Source: Phosphoribacter sp037045045 (GTDB lineage Bacteria; Actinomycetota; Actinomycetes; Actinomycetales; Dermatophilaceae). From it: a DNA stretch of 64,000 nt. The stretch lies in contig JBAOHL010000002.1 in the NCBI GenBank assembly GCA_037045045.1, positions 310,001-374,000 of the forward strand, written 5' to 3'. The stretch's first letter is position 1. The number at the start of each line of letters is the position of its first letter. Made by a program: the position numbers and the translations under genes. The notes below the pieces were generated by a model. That model had not been told where the DNA came from and did no database searches. It saw only the letters and a list, made by a program, of their open reading frames with translations. Below, in pieces: positions 1 to 8,133 of this stretch.

Positions 1-1
1 G

Positions 2-265
2 GACCTGTTCGTCGACCCGGCCCGCCGAGGCTTGGGTCTGGGCCGGATGCTGCTCGAGCGGCTCGCCGAGATCGCCGTCGAGCGCGGGTACGCCCGACTC
101 GAATGGTGGGTCCTGGACTGGAACAGCCCCGCGCACGGCTTCTACGCCTCGCTCGGCGCCCAGCCCCAGGACGGGTGGACCCTCTGGCGTCTCGACGGCC
201 CCGCACTGCGCCGACGCGGACACCGCCCCGACGCGCTCGACGAACCGCCGCAGGCGGGCGGTTAG
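2..265 (+). CDS. GNAT-family N-acetyltransferase, C-terminal fragment
   Basis: This is the 3' part of a gene that begins before the window; the reading frame is open from base 2 to a TAG stop. The translated piece holds the acetyl-CoA binding signature of GNAT enzymes (RRGLGLGRML, the R/Q-x-x-G-x-G/A motif A), then a WNSPAHGFYASLGA segment, which is the motif B region where GNAT proteins carry an Asn and a Tyr near the thiolate. These enzymes move an acetyl group from acetyl-CoA to an amine; the substrate cannot be read from the fragment. The tail after YASLGA is Arg- and Pro-rich. Its stop overlaps the stop of the convergent MFS gene by two bases. Confidence 0.8.
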   Translation, partial: DLFVDPARRGLGLGRMLLERLAEIAVERGYARLEWWVLDWNSPAHGFYASLGAQPQDGWTLWRLDGPALRRRGHRPDALDEPPQAGG

Positions 266-1503
266 TCGCGGGGGCCTCGGGCGCGCTCGACGGTGCGCCT
301 CGAGATCGGGTCGTAGCGCGGCACCCACACGGCGAGCCATCCCCCACCGACCAGCGTGACCACGCCGATGGCGGCCACCGCCGCCGACAACGGCGCGACG
401 GCGGCGACGAGGCTGACCATCGCCGGCCAGCCCGCCCAGCCGAGGTCGGCCATCAGCCGCCAGCCACCGAGGAACTGCGGTCGCCCGGACACCGGTGACA
501 CGTCAGCTCCGAGGGTCATGACAATCCCGGCACCCATCCCGTTGCCCACCCCGATGAGGCAGGCCGCCGCGGTCACCGTCCAGAACGAGTGGGTGCCCGG
601 GAGCAGGACCATGGCCAGACCCATGACAAGCATCGACGGCACGGCGACGAGCGCTCGACCGTACCGGTCCATGACCCAACCGGCCGGGTAGAACAGCAGC
701 ATGTCGACGGCGCCGGAGATGCCGAACACGAGGCTCGTCGCCGTGGCGTCGAGGCCGACGGCCTGAGCCCACAGCGGCACGACGGCGTTGCGGGCCGCGC
801 GCGCCCCCGAGACGAAGACCACGCCGACGCCGAGGGTGAGCAACACCCGACGCTGCTCGGCGAGCACCGAGCGCACCGACTGCCGGGGCGGGGCGGACCC
901 GCCGCGGTCGAGCGTGCGGGCCCCGACGTCGGCCCCGGGCAGGTCGCCGTAGCCCAGCAGCAGCGCGAACGCGAGCCCCGAGGCGACCACGCCGACCCCG
1001 TATGCCGCCTGGATGCCCCAGCGGGACACTACCCACGCCCCGATAAACGGCCCGATGAAGACCCCGATCCGGTGGACGCCGCCGAGGGTCGACAGCGCCC
1101 GGGCCCGCAGCGCGATGGGTACCGCGCCGGTGAGGAACGCTTGCCGGGCCAGCCCGAACACGGCGTTGGACAGCCCGACGAACAGCACCGCGGCGGCCAG
1201 CCACCCCACCCCGGGGGCCAGAGCGCAGCCGAGCATCCCGAGCGCTTCGGCGCCGCAGGCGAGCAGCAGTGCCCGGCGCTCCCCGACCCGCGCCGCGAGG
1301 GCACCGGCGGGTAGGTCGCCGACGAGCTGGCCGATCCCCAGCAGCGCGACGACGAACGCCGCGACGCCGACGCTGGCCCCGAGGTCGACGGCGCTGAGCG
1401 CGTAGACCGCGGTGACGGCGCCGGTTCCCATCGAGGCGAGGATCGTCGGGCCGTATGCCGGGACGGCGATGGCCCGCACGCTCGTCACCGTCGGCTGGGT
1501 CAC
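262..1503 (-). CDS. MFS transporter, drug-efflux-like
   Basis: A 413-residue integral membrane protein of about 12 predicted helices. The cytoplasmic loop between helices 2 and 3 carries a good MFS motif A (residues 62-77, GDLPAGALAARVGERR), and a second weaker copy (WVMDRYGR) lies in the second half, as expected from the duplicated fold. Proteins of this length and loop pattern are proton-driven exporters or small-solute carriers of the inner membrane; substrate is unknown. It starts with ATG, and is transcribed away from the long noncoding gap at 1504-1822. No partner genes suggest a substrate. Confidence 0.8.
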   Translation of the reverse strand: MTQPTVTSVRAIAVPAYGPTILASMGTGAVTAVYALSAVDLGASVGVAAFVVALLGIGQLVGDLPAGALAARVGERRALLLACGAEALGMLGCALAPGVGWLAAAVLFVGLSNAVFGLARQAFLTGAVPIALRARALSTLGGVHRIGVFIGPFIGAWVVSRWGIQAAYGVGVVASGLAFALLLGYGDLPGADVGARTLDRGGSAPPRQSVRSVLAEQRRVLLTLGVGVVFVSGARAARNAVVPLWAQAVGLDATATSLVFGISGAVDMLLFYPAGWVMDRYGRALVAVPSMLVMGLAMVLLPGTHSFWTVTAAACLIGVGNGMGAGIVMTLGADVSPVSGRPQFLGGWRLMADLGWAGWPAMVSLVAAVAPLSAAVAAIGVVTLVGGGWLAVWVPRYDPISRRTVERARGPRD

Positions 1504-1822
1504 CGCCTCAGGGTAGGCCCGACTCGTTCCGGCAACTCCCTTGAGTCCGGCCGGCTGGCGGCATACCGTGCTGCCACACGAGAAGGGAGGTGGTCAGGTA
1601 GTGAGTTCCTATCGGACACGTGAGGTGACTGCGCGGTAGCGCAGCCGTCGTCCCTGGCCGCCTCGGCGGTTCAGACCCGGACGCGCGACCGCAATCCACC
1701 GCAGTCGCCGCGGCCCGTGGGCAGGCACGCGTCGTCCAGCGTGCACGTCGCCTCGCCCGAGGCGACTCCCCACGGGCCGTTCCATGCCTACGGACACGCG
1801 CCACGGTCGGGCCGCCGAGTGG
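1504..1822. other. 319-bp gap with a short SD-led ORF and a hairpin
   Basis: No long gene fits this gap. It contains one octamer CGGCATAC (1559-1566), a strong Shine-Dalgarno-like AAGGGAGG at 1583-1590 leading a 12-codon ORF, and a perfect inverted repeat at 1747-1766 (GTCGCCTCG, 2-nt centre, CGAGGCGAC) without a T run. The gap lies between the 5' end of the MFS gene and the 3' end of pdxH, both on the minus strand, so a plus-strand transcript here would stand alone. Confidence 0.5.
1601..1639 (+). CDS. Candidate 12-residue leader-type peptide
   Basis: GTG AGT TCC TAT ... CGG TAG encodes a 12-residue peptide (VSSYRTREVTAR). It is preceded by AAGGGAGG ten bases upstream, a better Shine-Dalgarno sequence than most long genes in this window have. 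No plus-strand gene follows within reach, since pdxH is read on the other strand, so it does not look like a classical attenuator peptide. It may be part of a small RNA, a micro-protein, or a chance ORF behind a purine-rich stretch. No family recognised. Confidence 0.3.
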   Translation: MSSYRTREVTAR

Positions 1823-2506
1823 CTACGGCTGACGGCGCAGCACCCGCCAGGCCCCGGGGTCGCCGAGGTCGGCCGGCTGCCCGGTCACCGAGGCGTAGAC
1901 GAGCCGGTCGTGCAGTCGGGACGAGCGCCCGGCCCACAGCTCGACCTCCTGGCAGCGGATCCGGTACCCACCCCAATACGGCGGCACGGGCACGTCCTGC
2001 GGCCCACCCCGGTCTGGATAGCGGGCGGCATACGCGTCGTATGCCGCGTCGAGGTGCGCGCGGTCGGCGACCGGCTGGGACTGGCGCGAGGCCCACGCCC
2101 CCACCCGCGAGCCCCAAGGGCGTTCGGTGAAGTAGCCGAGGACCTCGTCGGCGTCGAGCGGCTCGGCCAACCCGCGCACCCGGATCGCCCGGAACATCGC
2201 CGGCCACACCAGCGTCGCCGCCACCGCGGGGTTGGCCGCGAGCTCCGCCGCCTTGGCCGACTCGGTGTTCGTGACGAACCCCAGGCCCCGCTCGTCGAGG
2301 AAGCGCAGCAGCACGGCGCGCACGTTCGGCAGGCCGTCGGCGTCGACCGTCGCCACCGCCATGGACAGCGGTTCGGGGGCGTCGCCGCGGTCGGCGTGGC
2401 GGGCCTGGGCCTGCTCCACCCAGGCCTGGACCTGGGCGAGCGGGGACGGCGCGAGGTCGGTCTCGAGCAGGCCCTCACCCTCGTAGTCGCGTCGGTCGGT
2501 CGCCAT
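1823..2506 (-). CDS. pdxH: Pyridoxamine 5'-phosphate oxidase
   Basis: A 227-residue FMN-dependent oxidase that turns pyridoxine/pyridoxamine 5'-phosphate into pyridoxal 5'-phosphate, the PLP cofactor, in the cytosol. The split-barrel core is evident (EPLSMAVATVDADGLPNVR, then VLLRFLDERGLGFVTNTES), followed by PVAATLVW and the C-terminal signature ELWAGRSSRLHDR that binds phosphate and FMN. The usual Lys after VLL is Arg here. Length matches the family. ATG at 2504-2506 is the first start that keeps the normal N-terminus. PLP made by this enzyme serves serC nearby, but the genes are not in one operon. An inverted pair of the window-wide octamer lies inside the gene at 2026-2046. Confidence 0.9.
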   Translation of the reverse strand: MATDRRDYEGEGLLETDLAPSPLAQVQAWVEQAQARHADRGDAPEPLSMAVATVDADGLPNVRAVLLRFLDERGLGFVTNTESAKAAELAANPAVAATLVWPAMFRAIRVRGLAEPLDADEVLGYFTERPWGSRVGAWASRQSQPVADRAHLDAAYDAYAARYPDRGGPQDVPVPPYWGGYRIRCQEVELWAGRSSRLHDRLVYASVTGQPADLGDPGAWRVLRRQP

Positions 2507-2554
2507 GTTCGACAGCGTAGGCTGACCGCAGGCGAGGCACCGAGGAGGTAGCGC

Positions 2555-2938
2555 ATGGCCCGTCGGAAAGTGCTCGGGTTTGCCGTCAAGTACGGCGTGA
2601 AGTACGGACCGCACATGCTCGTCGCGGCCCAGGCGCTGCGCGAGCCGGCGACGGCATACGCACAGAAGCGGATCGCCGACTCCCGCGACCGACGCGCCGC
2701 CCTCGCCGAAGCCGCGACCCTGACCGACGGCTCGGCGTTACGGGTCTTCCACGCGGGCCGGCCCGTGTGGGTCGTCTACAGCGGCGCCGACCCGGTCTCC
2801 AGCCACCCACCGGTGCAGGCGGCCCTGGCCACTGTGGTCGAACGCGCCGATGTGACCCAGCGGGTCCGCCCCGGCGATGCCAAAGGCGGCCGGCGGCGTC
2901 CCGCCGACAAGGGCCGCGCCCGACTGCGCCGGCGCTGA
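2555..2938 (+). CDS. Small basic conserved-type protein, unknown function
   Basis: A 127-residue protein beginning MARRKVLGFAVKYGVKYGP with an Arg/Lys-rich tail (DKGRARLRRR). The middle (SALRVFHAGRPVWVVYSGADP) looks like a small folded beta-rich unit. It is divergent from pdxH, with only 48 bp between them, and is followed 26 bp later by citrate synthase, so it may be the first gene of a two-gene unit. I do not recognise the family. Start ATG at 2555 is preceded by GAGGTAGCGC, a fair ribosome-binding site. Confidence 0.6.
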   Translation: MARRKVLGFAVKYGVKYGPHMLVAAQALREPATAYAQKRIADSRDRRAALAEAATLTDGSALRVFHAGRPVWVVYSGADPVSSHPPVQAALATVVERADVTQRVRPGDAKGGRRRPADKGRARLRRR

Positions 2939-2964
2939 CCACTCCACCACCGGCAGGAGCACCC

Positions 2965-4128
2965 ATGACCACCCAGCCCCTCGCCGATCTCGCCAAGTCC
3001 GACTTCCACCCGGGCCTGGAGGGGGTCATCGCCTTCGAGACGACGATCGCCGAACCCGACCGCGAGGGCAGCGCGCTGCGCTACCGCGGCGTCGATATCG
3101 AGGACCTCGTCGGCACGGTCTCCTTCGGCAACGTCTGGGGCCTGCTGGTCGACGACGACTTCTACCCCGGACTGCCCCCGGCCGAGCCGTTCCCGCTGCC
3201 GGTGCACAGCGGCGACGTCCGGGTCGACGTTCAGTCGGCGCTGGCCCAGCTCACCCCGATCTGGGGGTTCCGGCCGCTGTTGGACATCGACCAGGCGGAG
3301 GCCAGGGAGAACCTCGCCCGGGCGTCCGTCATGGCGCTGTCCTTCGTCGGCCAGTCCGCTCGCGGCCTCAACCGTCCGATGGTGCCGCAGCGCGAGGTCG
3401 ACAAGGCCAACACCATCGTCGAGCGGTTCATGATCCGCTGGCGGGGCGAGCCGGACCCTCGCCACGTCGAGGCCGTCGACGCCTACTGGGTGTCGGCCGC
3501 CGAACACGGCATGAACGCCTCGACGTTCACCGCCCGGGTCATCGCCTCGACCGGTGCCGACGTCGCGGCATGCCTGTCCGGGGCGGTCGGGGCGATGAGC
3601 GGCCCGTTGCACGGCGGGGCCCCCTCACGGGTGCTGCACATGCTCGAGGGGGTCGAGCGCACCGGCGATGCCGACCGGTGGGTGAGCGACGTGCTCGACC
3701 GGGGCGAGCGGCTCATGGGCTTCGGGCACCGGGTGTACCGGGCCGAGGACCCTCGCGCCAAGGTGCTCCGCGAGGCCTGCCAACGCCTTGGGGCGCCGCG
3801 ATACGAGGTCGCGCACGCCCTCGAGGTGGCCGCCCTCGCGCAGCTACAGGAACGTCGTCCCGACCGGGTGCTCGCGACGAACGTCGAGTTCTGGGCCGCG
3901 GTGATCCTCGATTTCGCGGAGGTCCCTCCGGCGATGTTCACGCCGATGTTCACCTGCGCACGCACGGCCGGGTGGGCGGCGCACATCCTCGAGCAGCAGG
4001 CGACCGGGCGGCTGATCCGCCCGGCCTCGCGCTACCGAGGTGCCTCCGCCCGCCGCCCGTCCGACGTCGCCGGGTGGGAGCGTCATTCCGACCCACACGA
4101 CGCCGCGCACGAGCACGACGGGCGCTGA
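2965..4128 (+). CDS. Citrate synthase (second, actinobacterial type)
   Basis: A 387-residue citrate synthase that condenses oxaloacetate and acetyl-CoA into citrate (a methylcitrate synthase role cannot be excluded from sequence). The catalytic triad is visible: His in GPLHGGAPSR near residue 216, His in GFGHRVYRAEDPRA near 254, and Asp in ILDFAEVPP near 315. EHGMNASTF is another family signature. The protein is shorter than the main GltA and fits the citrate synthase 2 group common in actinobacteria. Start ATG at 2965 sits behind GGCAGGAGCACCC. The C-terminus ends in a His/Asp-rich tail. Confidence 0.88.
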   Translation: MTTQPLADLAKSDFHPGLEGVIAFETTIAEPDREGSALRYRGVDIEDLVGTVSFGNVWGLLVDDDFYPGLPPAEPFPLPVHSGDVRVDVQSALAQLTPIWGFRPLLDIDQAEARENLARASVMALSFVGQSARGLNRPMVPQREVDKANTIVERFMIRWRGEPDPRHVEAVDAYWVSAAEHGMNASTFTARVIASTGADVAACLSGAVGAMSGPLHGGAPSRVLHMLEGVERTGDADRWVSDVLDRGERLMGFGHRVYRAEDPRAKVLREACQRLGAPRYEVAHALEVAALAQLQERRPDRVLATNVEFWAAVILDFAEVPPAMFTPMFTCARTAGWAAHILEQQATGRLIRPASRYRGASARRPSDVAGWERHSDPHDAAHEHDGR

Positions 4129-4140
4129 CGGCCGCGAGGC

Positions 4141-4866
4141 TCAGAGGGTCGGACCCTCGGAGCGCAGCTGGTCGACCTCGGCCATCTTCGCGCGCAGGTC
4201 CGCGAGCCAGGTCTGGGTGTGCTCCCCGACCAGCGTCACGGCCCAGGCAAGGGCATCCGAGCGCGAGCGTGCGACGCCGGCGTCGACGAGGGTGTCGAGC
4301 ACTTGGCGTTGCGGCTGGCGCAACCGGGTCATCACGGGGACGGCCAGGTGGGTGAACAGCCTGCTCTCCGAACCGATCCGAGCGCCCCAGCTGACCTTGC
4401 GCCCGAACCGGGCCTGGGCCTCGAGGGCGATGACGATGCGGTCCTCGCGAGTCTGCTCGCGGAACCGGCTGATCCGACCGTCGGCCGCTGCGGCACTGTC
4501 CTGACCGTCCACGGGAGGCAGTTCGCCGACGACGACGATCTCCTCACGATCCACGGTCACGTTCGGCGCCCCGACGAACCAGTCCTGGGGCAGCCGGCCG
4601 GTGAACCACTCGGCGGCATCGTCGGCGCTGGGCAGGTCGGCCTGCTGCCAGCCACCCGGGCGACCGAACGGTCCGCCCCGGCGACCACGACCACGGCCCC
4701 TCGGGCCGAACGGCATACCACCGGGACCGGGGAAACCGTCCTCGGGGCCGGGGGTGTCCTCGGGCTGACCGAACGGCGGGCCGGCCGGTCGGCCGCCGCG
4801 ACCCGGTCCACGATGCGGTCCCTCGCCGTGTCGACGGCGGTGCGGACCACTCTCTTCGTTATGCAT
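4141..4866 (-). CDS. Arg/Gly/Pro-rich protein with putative ribbon-helix-helix-like C-terminus
   Basis: A 241-residue protein in two parts. The first about 80 residues are low-complexity Arg, Gly and Pro (for example GPRGRGRGRRGGPFGR), suited to nucleic-acid binding. The C-terminal part, RQVLDTLVDAGVARSRSDAL followed by AWAVTLVGEHTQTWL, has the spacing of a ribbon-helix-helix or related short DNA-binding unit: a helix, a turn with Arg-Ser, and a second helix. The gene has a strong AAGGAG ribosome-binding site lying inside three 8-bp direct repeats at 4876-4899, which would fit autoregulation. Family name and role are not known to me; the domain assignment is inference. Confidence 0.6.
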   Translation of the reverse strand: MHNEESGPHRRRHGEGPHRGPGRGGRPAGPPFGQPEDTPGPEDGFPGPGGMPFGPRGRGRGRRGGPFGRPGGWQQADLPSADDAAEWFTGRLPQDWFVGAPNVTVDREEIVVVGELPPVDGQDSAAAADGRISRFREQTREDRIVIALEAQARFGRKVSWGARIGSESRLFTHLAVPVMTRLRQPQRQVLDTLVDAGVARSRSDALAWAVTLVGEHTQTWLADLRAKMAEVDQLRSEGPTL

Positions 4867-4875
4867 GTGTACTAC

Positions 4876-4899
4876 TCCTTACATGATTACAGCATTACA
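4876..4899 (-). promoter_or_regulatory. Three 8-bp direct repeats over the start region of the RGG-rich protein gene
   Basis: Read on the minus strand the sequence is TGTAATGC, TGTAATCA, TGTAAGGA with no spacing, i.e. three copies of TGTAA(T/G)NN at an exact 8-bp period. The last copy contains the AAGGAG ribosome-binding site of the gene ending at 4866. The stretch is A+T-rich, in strong contrast with its surroundings. Tandem short direct repeats are typical operators for ribbon-helix-helix repressors, which suggests self-control by the downstream product. Confidence 0.45.
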
Positions 4900-5021
4900 G
4901 TACCTCACAACGGGCGAAGGTCAGCGGTTGTTCCCGCTCGGGCAATCCTGGATGTGCGGGCTGGAGCCACGGTGGGAGGATGGGCGCGCCCTTCCCCCTT
5001 TGTCGAAAAGGTGACGCCCCG

Positions 5022-6158
5022 GTGACCACGACCGCGACCCCGGCCATCCAGATCCCTGCGAACCTGCTCCCCGCAGACGGCCGGTTCGGCTGCGGGCCCA
5101 GCAAGGTCCGCGCCGCCCAGGTCGACGCGCTAGCGGGCCCCCGGCGCGGGTTGCTCGGGACCTCCCACCGACAGGCCCCGGTGAAGAACCTCGTCGGCGA
5201 GGTCCGCGACGGCCTGCGGACGCTGTTCTCGCTCCCCGAGGGCTACGAGGTCGTCCTCGGCAACGGCGGCGCGACGGCGTTTTGGGACATCGCCGCGTTC
5301 GGGCTGGTCCGCGAGAAGGCCTACCACCTCACCTTCGGGGAGTTCAGCAGCAAGTTCGCCTCGGTGACCAACACCGCCCCGTTCCTCGCCGATTCGACGA
5401 TCGTCAAGGCCGAGCCCGGCACCCTGGCGGTCGCCTCTGCCGAGGCCGGCGCGGACGTGTACGCCTGGCCGCACAACGAAACCTCGACCGGGGTGATGTC
5501 GCAGGTGCAGCGGGTCGCCGGAGCCGACGCCGACGCGCTCGTGCTCATCGACGCGACGTCGGGAGCTGGCGGGCTGCCCGTGGACCCGAGCCAGGTCGAC
5601 GTCTACTACTTCGCCCCGCAGAAGTGCTTCGCCGCCGACGGTGGGCTCTGGCTCGCGCTCTTCTCCCCCGCCGCGCTGGAGCGCGTCGAGCAGGTCGCTG
5701 CCACCGGCCGCTGGGTTCCGGACTTCTTCAGCCTGCCCACGGCGATCGACAACTCGACGAAGAACCAGACGTACAACACCCCTGCGGTCGGCACCCTCGT
5801 GCTCGTCGCCGAGCAGCTGGCCTGGCTCAACGGCAACGGCGGCCTGGCCTGGGCCACCGAACGGACCGCCGACTCGTCCTCACGGTTGTACTCGTGGGCC
5901 GAGCGCACCGCATACACGACGCCGTTCGTCGCCGACCCGGCAGCCCGCAGCCACGTCGTCGGGACCATCGACTTCGACGACGCCATCGATGCCGCCGCCG
6001 TCGCCAAGACCCTGCGCGCCAACGGTGTCGTCGACGTCGAGCCGTACCGCAAGCTCGGGCGCAACCAGCTTCGGGTGGCGATGTTCCCGGCGATCGAGCC
6101 CGACGACGTCACGGCGCTCACCGCGTGCATCGAGCACGTCGTCTCGACGATGTCCTGA
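5022..6158 (+). CDS. serC: Phosphoserine aminotransferase
   Basis: A 378-residue PLP enzyme of serine synthesis: it converts 3-phosphohydroxypyruvate and glutamate to phosphoserine and 2-oxoglutarate. Visible signatures are RFGCGPSKVR at the start, the LGTSHRQ segment, the glycine-rich LGNGGATAFWD, and the PLP lysine in FAPQKCFAADGG near residue 200. It is the actinobacterial form of the enzyme. I chose GTG 5022 because the ATG at 4980 would add 14 residues not typical of the family, and AAAAGG lies upstream of the GTG. It is monocistronic, divergent from the RGG-rich gene. Confidence 0.9.
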   Translation: MTTTATPAIQIPANLLPADGRFGCGPSKVRAAQVDALAGPRRGLLGTSHRQAPVKNLVGEVRDGLRTLFSLPEGYEVVLGNGGATAFWDIAAFGLVREKAYHLTFGEFSSKFASVTNTAPFLADSTIVKAEPGTLAVASAEAGADVYAWPHNETSTGVMSQVQRVAGADADALVLIDATSGAGGLPVDPSQVDVYYFAPQKCFAADGGLWLALFSPAALERVEQVAATGRWVPDFFSLPTAIDNSTKNQTYNTPAVGTLVLVAEQLAWLNGNGGLAWATERTADSSSRLYSWAERTAYTTPFVADPAARSHVVGTIDFDDAIDAAAVAKTLRANGVVDVEPYRKLGRNQLRVAMFPAIEPDDVTALTACIEHVVSTMS

Positions 6159-6268
6159 CTGACTCCGAACCGGCGGGAGGTCCGCTCGGATCGCGACGGT
6201 AAGTCCCTTGAGGGCCGCAGGCAACTATGCCAAAGTGCCCTCTATCCGGCATACCCGAAGGATCCGAC

Positions 6269-6874
6269 ATGGCCGATCAGAATCCGGCGAGATGGGAGGT
6301 CCGAGGGTCCGCTGCGCTCATGGGGGCGATCCTCATCGCCTTCTTGGGCGCGGTCGCCTTCGCCCTCTTCACCACAAGCAGCCCACCGTTGATCGCGGAC
6401 GCCCCGTCGACGGCGCCACCCGTGTTGTACTGCGACGGGCGAGCGCTACCCACGCAGTCGCTCGTTCCCCTCAACAGCAGTTCGTCCTCCCCGGCGCTGT
6501 CGACACCTTCGGTGACGGCCACGACGCCCGCGGCCGGCGCGTTCAGCACTCCCTCAACGTCCGCACCGGCAGTGACGATCGTGCCCTGCGACGTCGAACG
6601 CCTGGCCTACGCCCCCCAACTGCGCGGCGGCTACGACTCGAACGCCCGCCTCGTTGCCCTGCTCGCGGTCGTCACGCCGTTCCTCACCACCCTCGTCGCG
6701 TTCTACTTCGGCCAGAAGGCCGGTCAAGCCGGAGCCGCCAGCGGGGTGGTCTCGGGCATCCAGCAGGGACGGGTCCAGTTGGCTTCGGAGATCCAGCACC
6801 AGGCCGTAAACCAACCCGACATGAAGGTGGAGGACCTGTCGGCCAGCCTGCGGGCGAGGGGACTGGTGAAGTGA
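6269..6874 (+). CDS. Hypothetical membrane protein, two transmembrane helices
   Basis: A 201-residue protein with one hydrophobic helix near the N-terminus (ALMGAILIAFLGAVAFALF), a Ser/Thr/Pro-rich, likely extracytoplasmic linker of about 80 residues with several cysteines, and a second helix (ALLAVVTPFLTTLVAFYFGQ) followed by a cytoplasmic coiled-coil-like tail. ATG 6269 is used because AAGGATCC precedes it. One base separates its stop from the next gene, so the two are almost certainly co-translated. No family recognised. Confidence 0.6.
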   Translation: MADQNPARWEVRGSAALMGAILIAFLGAVAFALFTTSSPPLIADAPSTAPPVLYCDGRALPTQSLVPLNSSSSSPALSTPSVTATTPAAGAFSTPSTSAPAVTIVPCDVERLAYAPQLRGGYDSNARLVALLAVVTPFLTTLVAFYFGQKAGQAGAASGVVSGIQQGRVQLASEIQHQAVNQPDMKVEDLSASLRARGLVK

Positions 6875-6875
6875 A

Positions 6876-7226
6876 GTGAGCGACCTCGTGCAGCATTTCG
6901 ACGGGGACAAGGCGCACGGCCCCGTCCAGGTCTTCCTCTCGGACTCCGGGCGAATCGCCTTCGTCTGCGCTGTCGACCAGGCCACGTGGGAGATGGCGAT
7001 CCCCCTGGTCAAGGCAAAGGTCACTCCAGCGCAGTCCACCGCTGCGACCGGCGCCACGCGCTCGCTAGGGAGCGGCATGGTTGTCGGTGGGGCGCCCGCG
7101 GACGACCCGGAGGCGTTCGGCGCGACCAAATCGTCGGGTCGGCGCTCGGTACGGCCGTCGCGAAAGCGGTCCGGCCGGCCCACGCCGGTGGAGTCGGTCC
7201 GCCAGTTGTGGCGGCCCGCGGACTGA
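6876..7226 (+). CDS. Hypothetical protein, second gene of a two-gene unit
   Basis: A 116-residue soluble protein starting with GTG one base after the stop of the preceding membrane protein, so translational coupling is likely. The first half (DLVQHFDGDKAHGPVQVFLS, then SGRIAFVCAVDQATWEMAIP) seems folded, while the second half is Arg/Ser-rich and probably disordered. I do not recognise a domain. It may act with its membrane neighbour. Confidence 0.5.
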   Translation: MSDLVQHFDGDKAHGPVQVFLSDSGRIAFVCAVDQATWEMAIPLVKAKVTPAQSTAATGATRSLGSGMVVGGAPADDPEAFGATKSSGRRSVRPSRKRSGRPTPVESVRQLWRPAD

Positions 7227-7254
7227 ACGCGGGCGCTGACCCGCGGCGAGTTCG

Positions 7255-7344
7255 TCAGCGGCGGTAGAAGGCCGTGACGAGGGCAGCGACGACGAGCAGG
7301 ACCAGCACCGCGAGGGTGAGGCGGTGGCGAAATCGGACGTTCAC
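7255..7344 (-). CDS. Possible 29-residue single-helix membrane peptide
   Basis: In the gap 7227-7473 a GTG-started ORF encodes VNVRFRHRLTLAVLVLLVVA followed by ALVTAFYRR: a basic N-terminus, an 18-20 residue hydrophobic helix, and a basic end. The composition is what a small membrane peptide would have, but the ribosome-binding site is poor and the frame is also open upstream without a start. It may equally be the decayed end of an older gene. Confidence 0.25.
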   Translation of the reverse strand: MNVRFRHRLTLAVLVLLVVAALVTAFYRR

Positions 7345-7473
7345 CGCGCCGGCTTCGAGATCGGTCCATCGGTGGCGTAGCGGGGTCGGTCGACGCGGCT
7401 CACGAGCGACATTCTCGCGCGCCGGTGGGAAATCCGGGACAGCGTCTCCACGGCGGCCCGGGCAGCGCCGGAT

Positions 7474-8133
7474 TCACCTCAGTAGGGCGAAGGTCGCCCC
7501 GGTCACCCCAGCCCCGAGGCACGCGCCGACCAACACTTGAGCGACGGTGTGGGCCTTCACGGTGACCCTCGCCCAGCCGACCAGCGCGAGCATCGGCAGG
7601 CCCGCCAAGGCCCACCAGCCGTAGAGCACCACGGCGACCGCGAGCGCGCCGGCGAGTCCCGCGACGTGGACGGAGACCTTCCACCGGATCGTCACGCCGA
7701 CCGACACGAGCAGTCCAGCCAAGACCGCGACGACGAGACGCACCAGGTCACCGGGGGCACCGAGTCGAGCCAGGACGACGACACCGACCCCCGCCGACAC
7801 GCAGGCCAGCAGCATGGGGCGCACCCGTTCACGGCGCTGGGAGAGGAACGTGTCGCCTAACCGCCCCCGACGTACGCCGACGAGCACGACGGCATACGGG
7901 ATGCCCCAGGTGAACAGGCACGCCAGGCCCGCCCACCCGAGCCCTCCCGCGATCGAGCCGGACGAGGTCAGCGCCACCGCGACGACGATCCCCGACGCCA
8001 CGGCCGGCGGCGCGAGGACCTCGCTGACGACCTGGGCGATCCGCAGCCCCGCCGGCGCGGTCAGCGCACCCCCAGCAGCGAGCGCAGCGGATCGATGGCG
8101 AAGTAAAGGACGAACAGCGCCGAGACCACCCAC
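7474..8133 (-). CDS. PAP2-like membrane phosphatase
   Basis: About 200 residues with five to six hydrophobic helices, starting near RIAQVVSEVLAPPAVASG. It resembles actinobacterial membrane phosphatases of the PAP2/lipid phosphatase superfamily: the helix after KVSVHVAGLAGAL holds the His-containing segment, and the C-terminal KAHTVAQVLVGACLGAGV the second His of the pattern. The coordinates given use the upstream ATG, which overlaps the purine permease gene by 73 bp; the true start is more likely near 8060, where CTG overlaps the permease stop, so start confidence is low. Likely co-transcribed with the permease. Confidence 0.65.
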   Translation of the reverse strand: MGGLGAVRPLLRHRSAALAAGGALTAPAGLRIAQVVSEVLAPPAVASGIVVAVALTSSGSIAGGLGWAGLACLFTWGIPYAVVLVGVRRGRLGDTFLSQRRERVRPMLLACVSAGVGVVVLARLGAPGDLVRLVVAVLAGLLVSVGVTIRWKVSVHVAGLAGALAVAVVLYGWWALAGLPMLALVGWARVTVKAHTVAQVLVGACLGAGVTGATFALLR

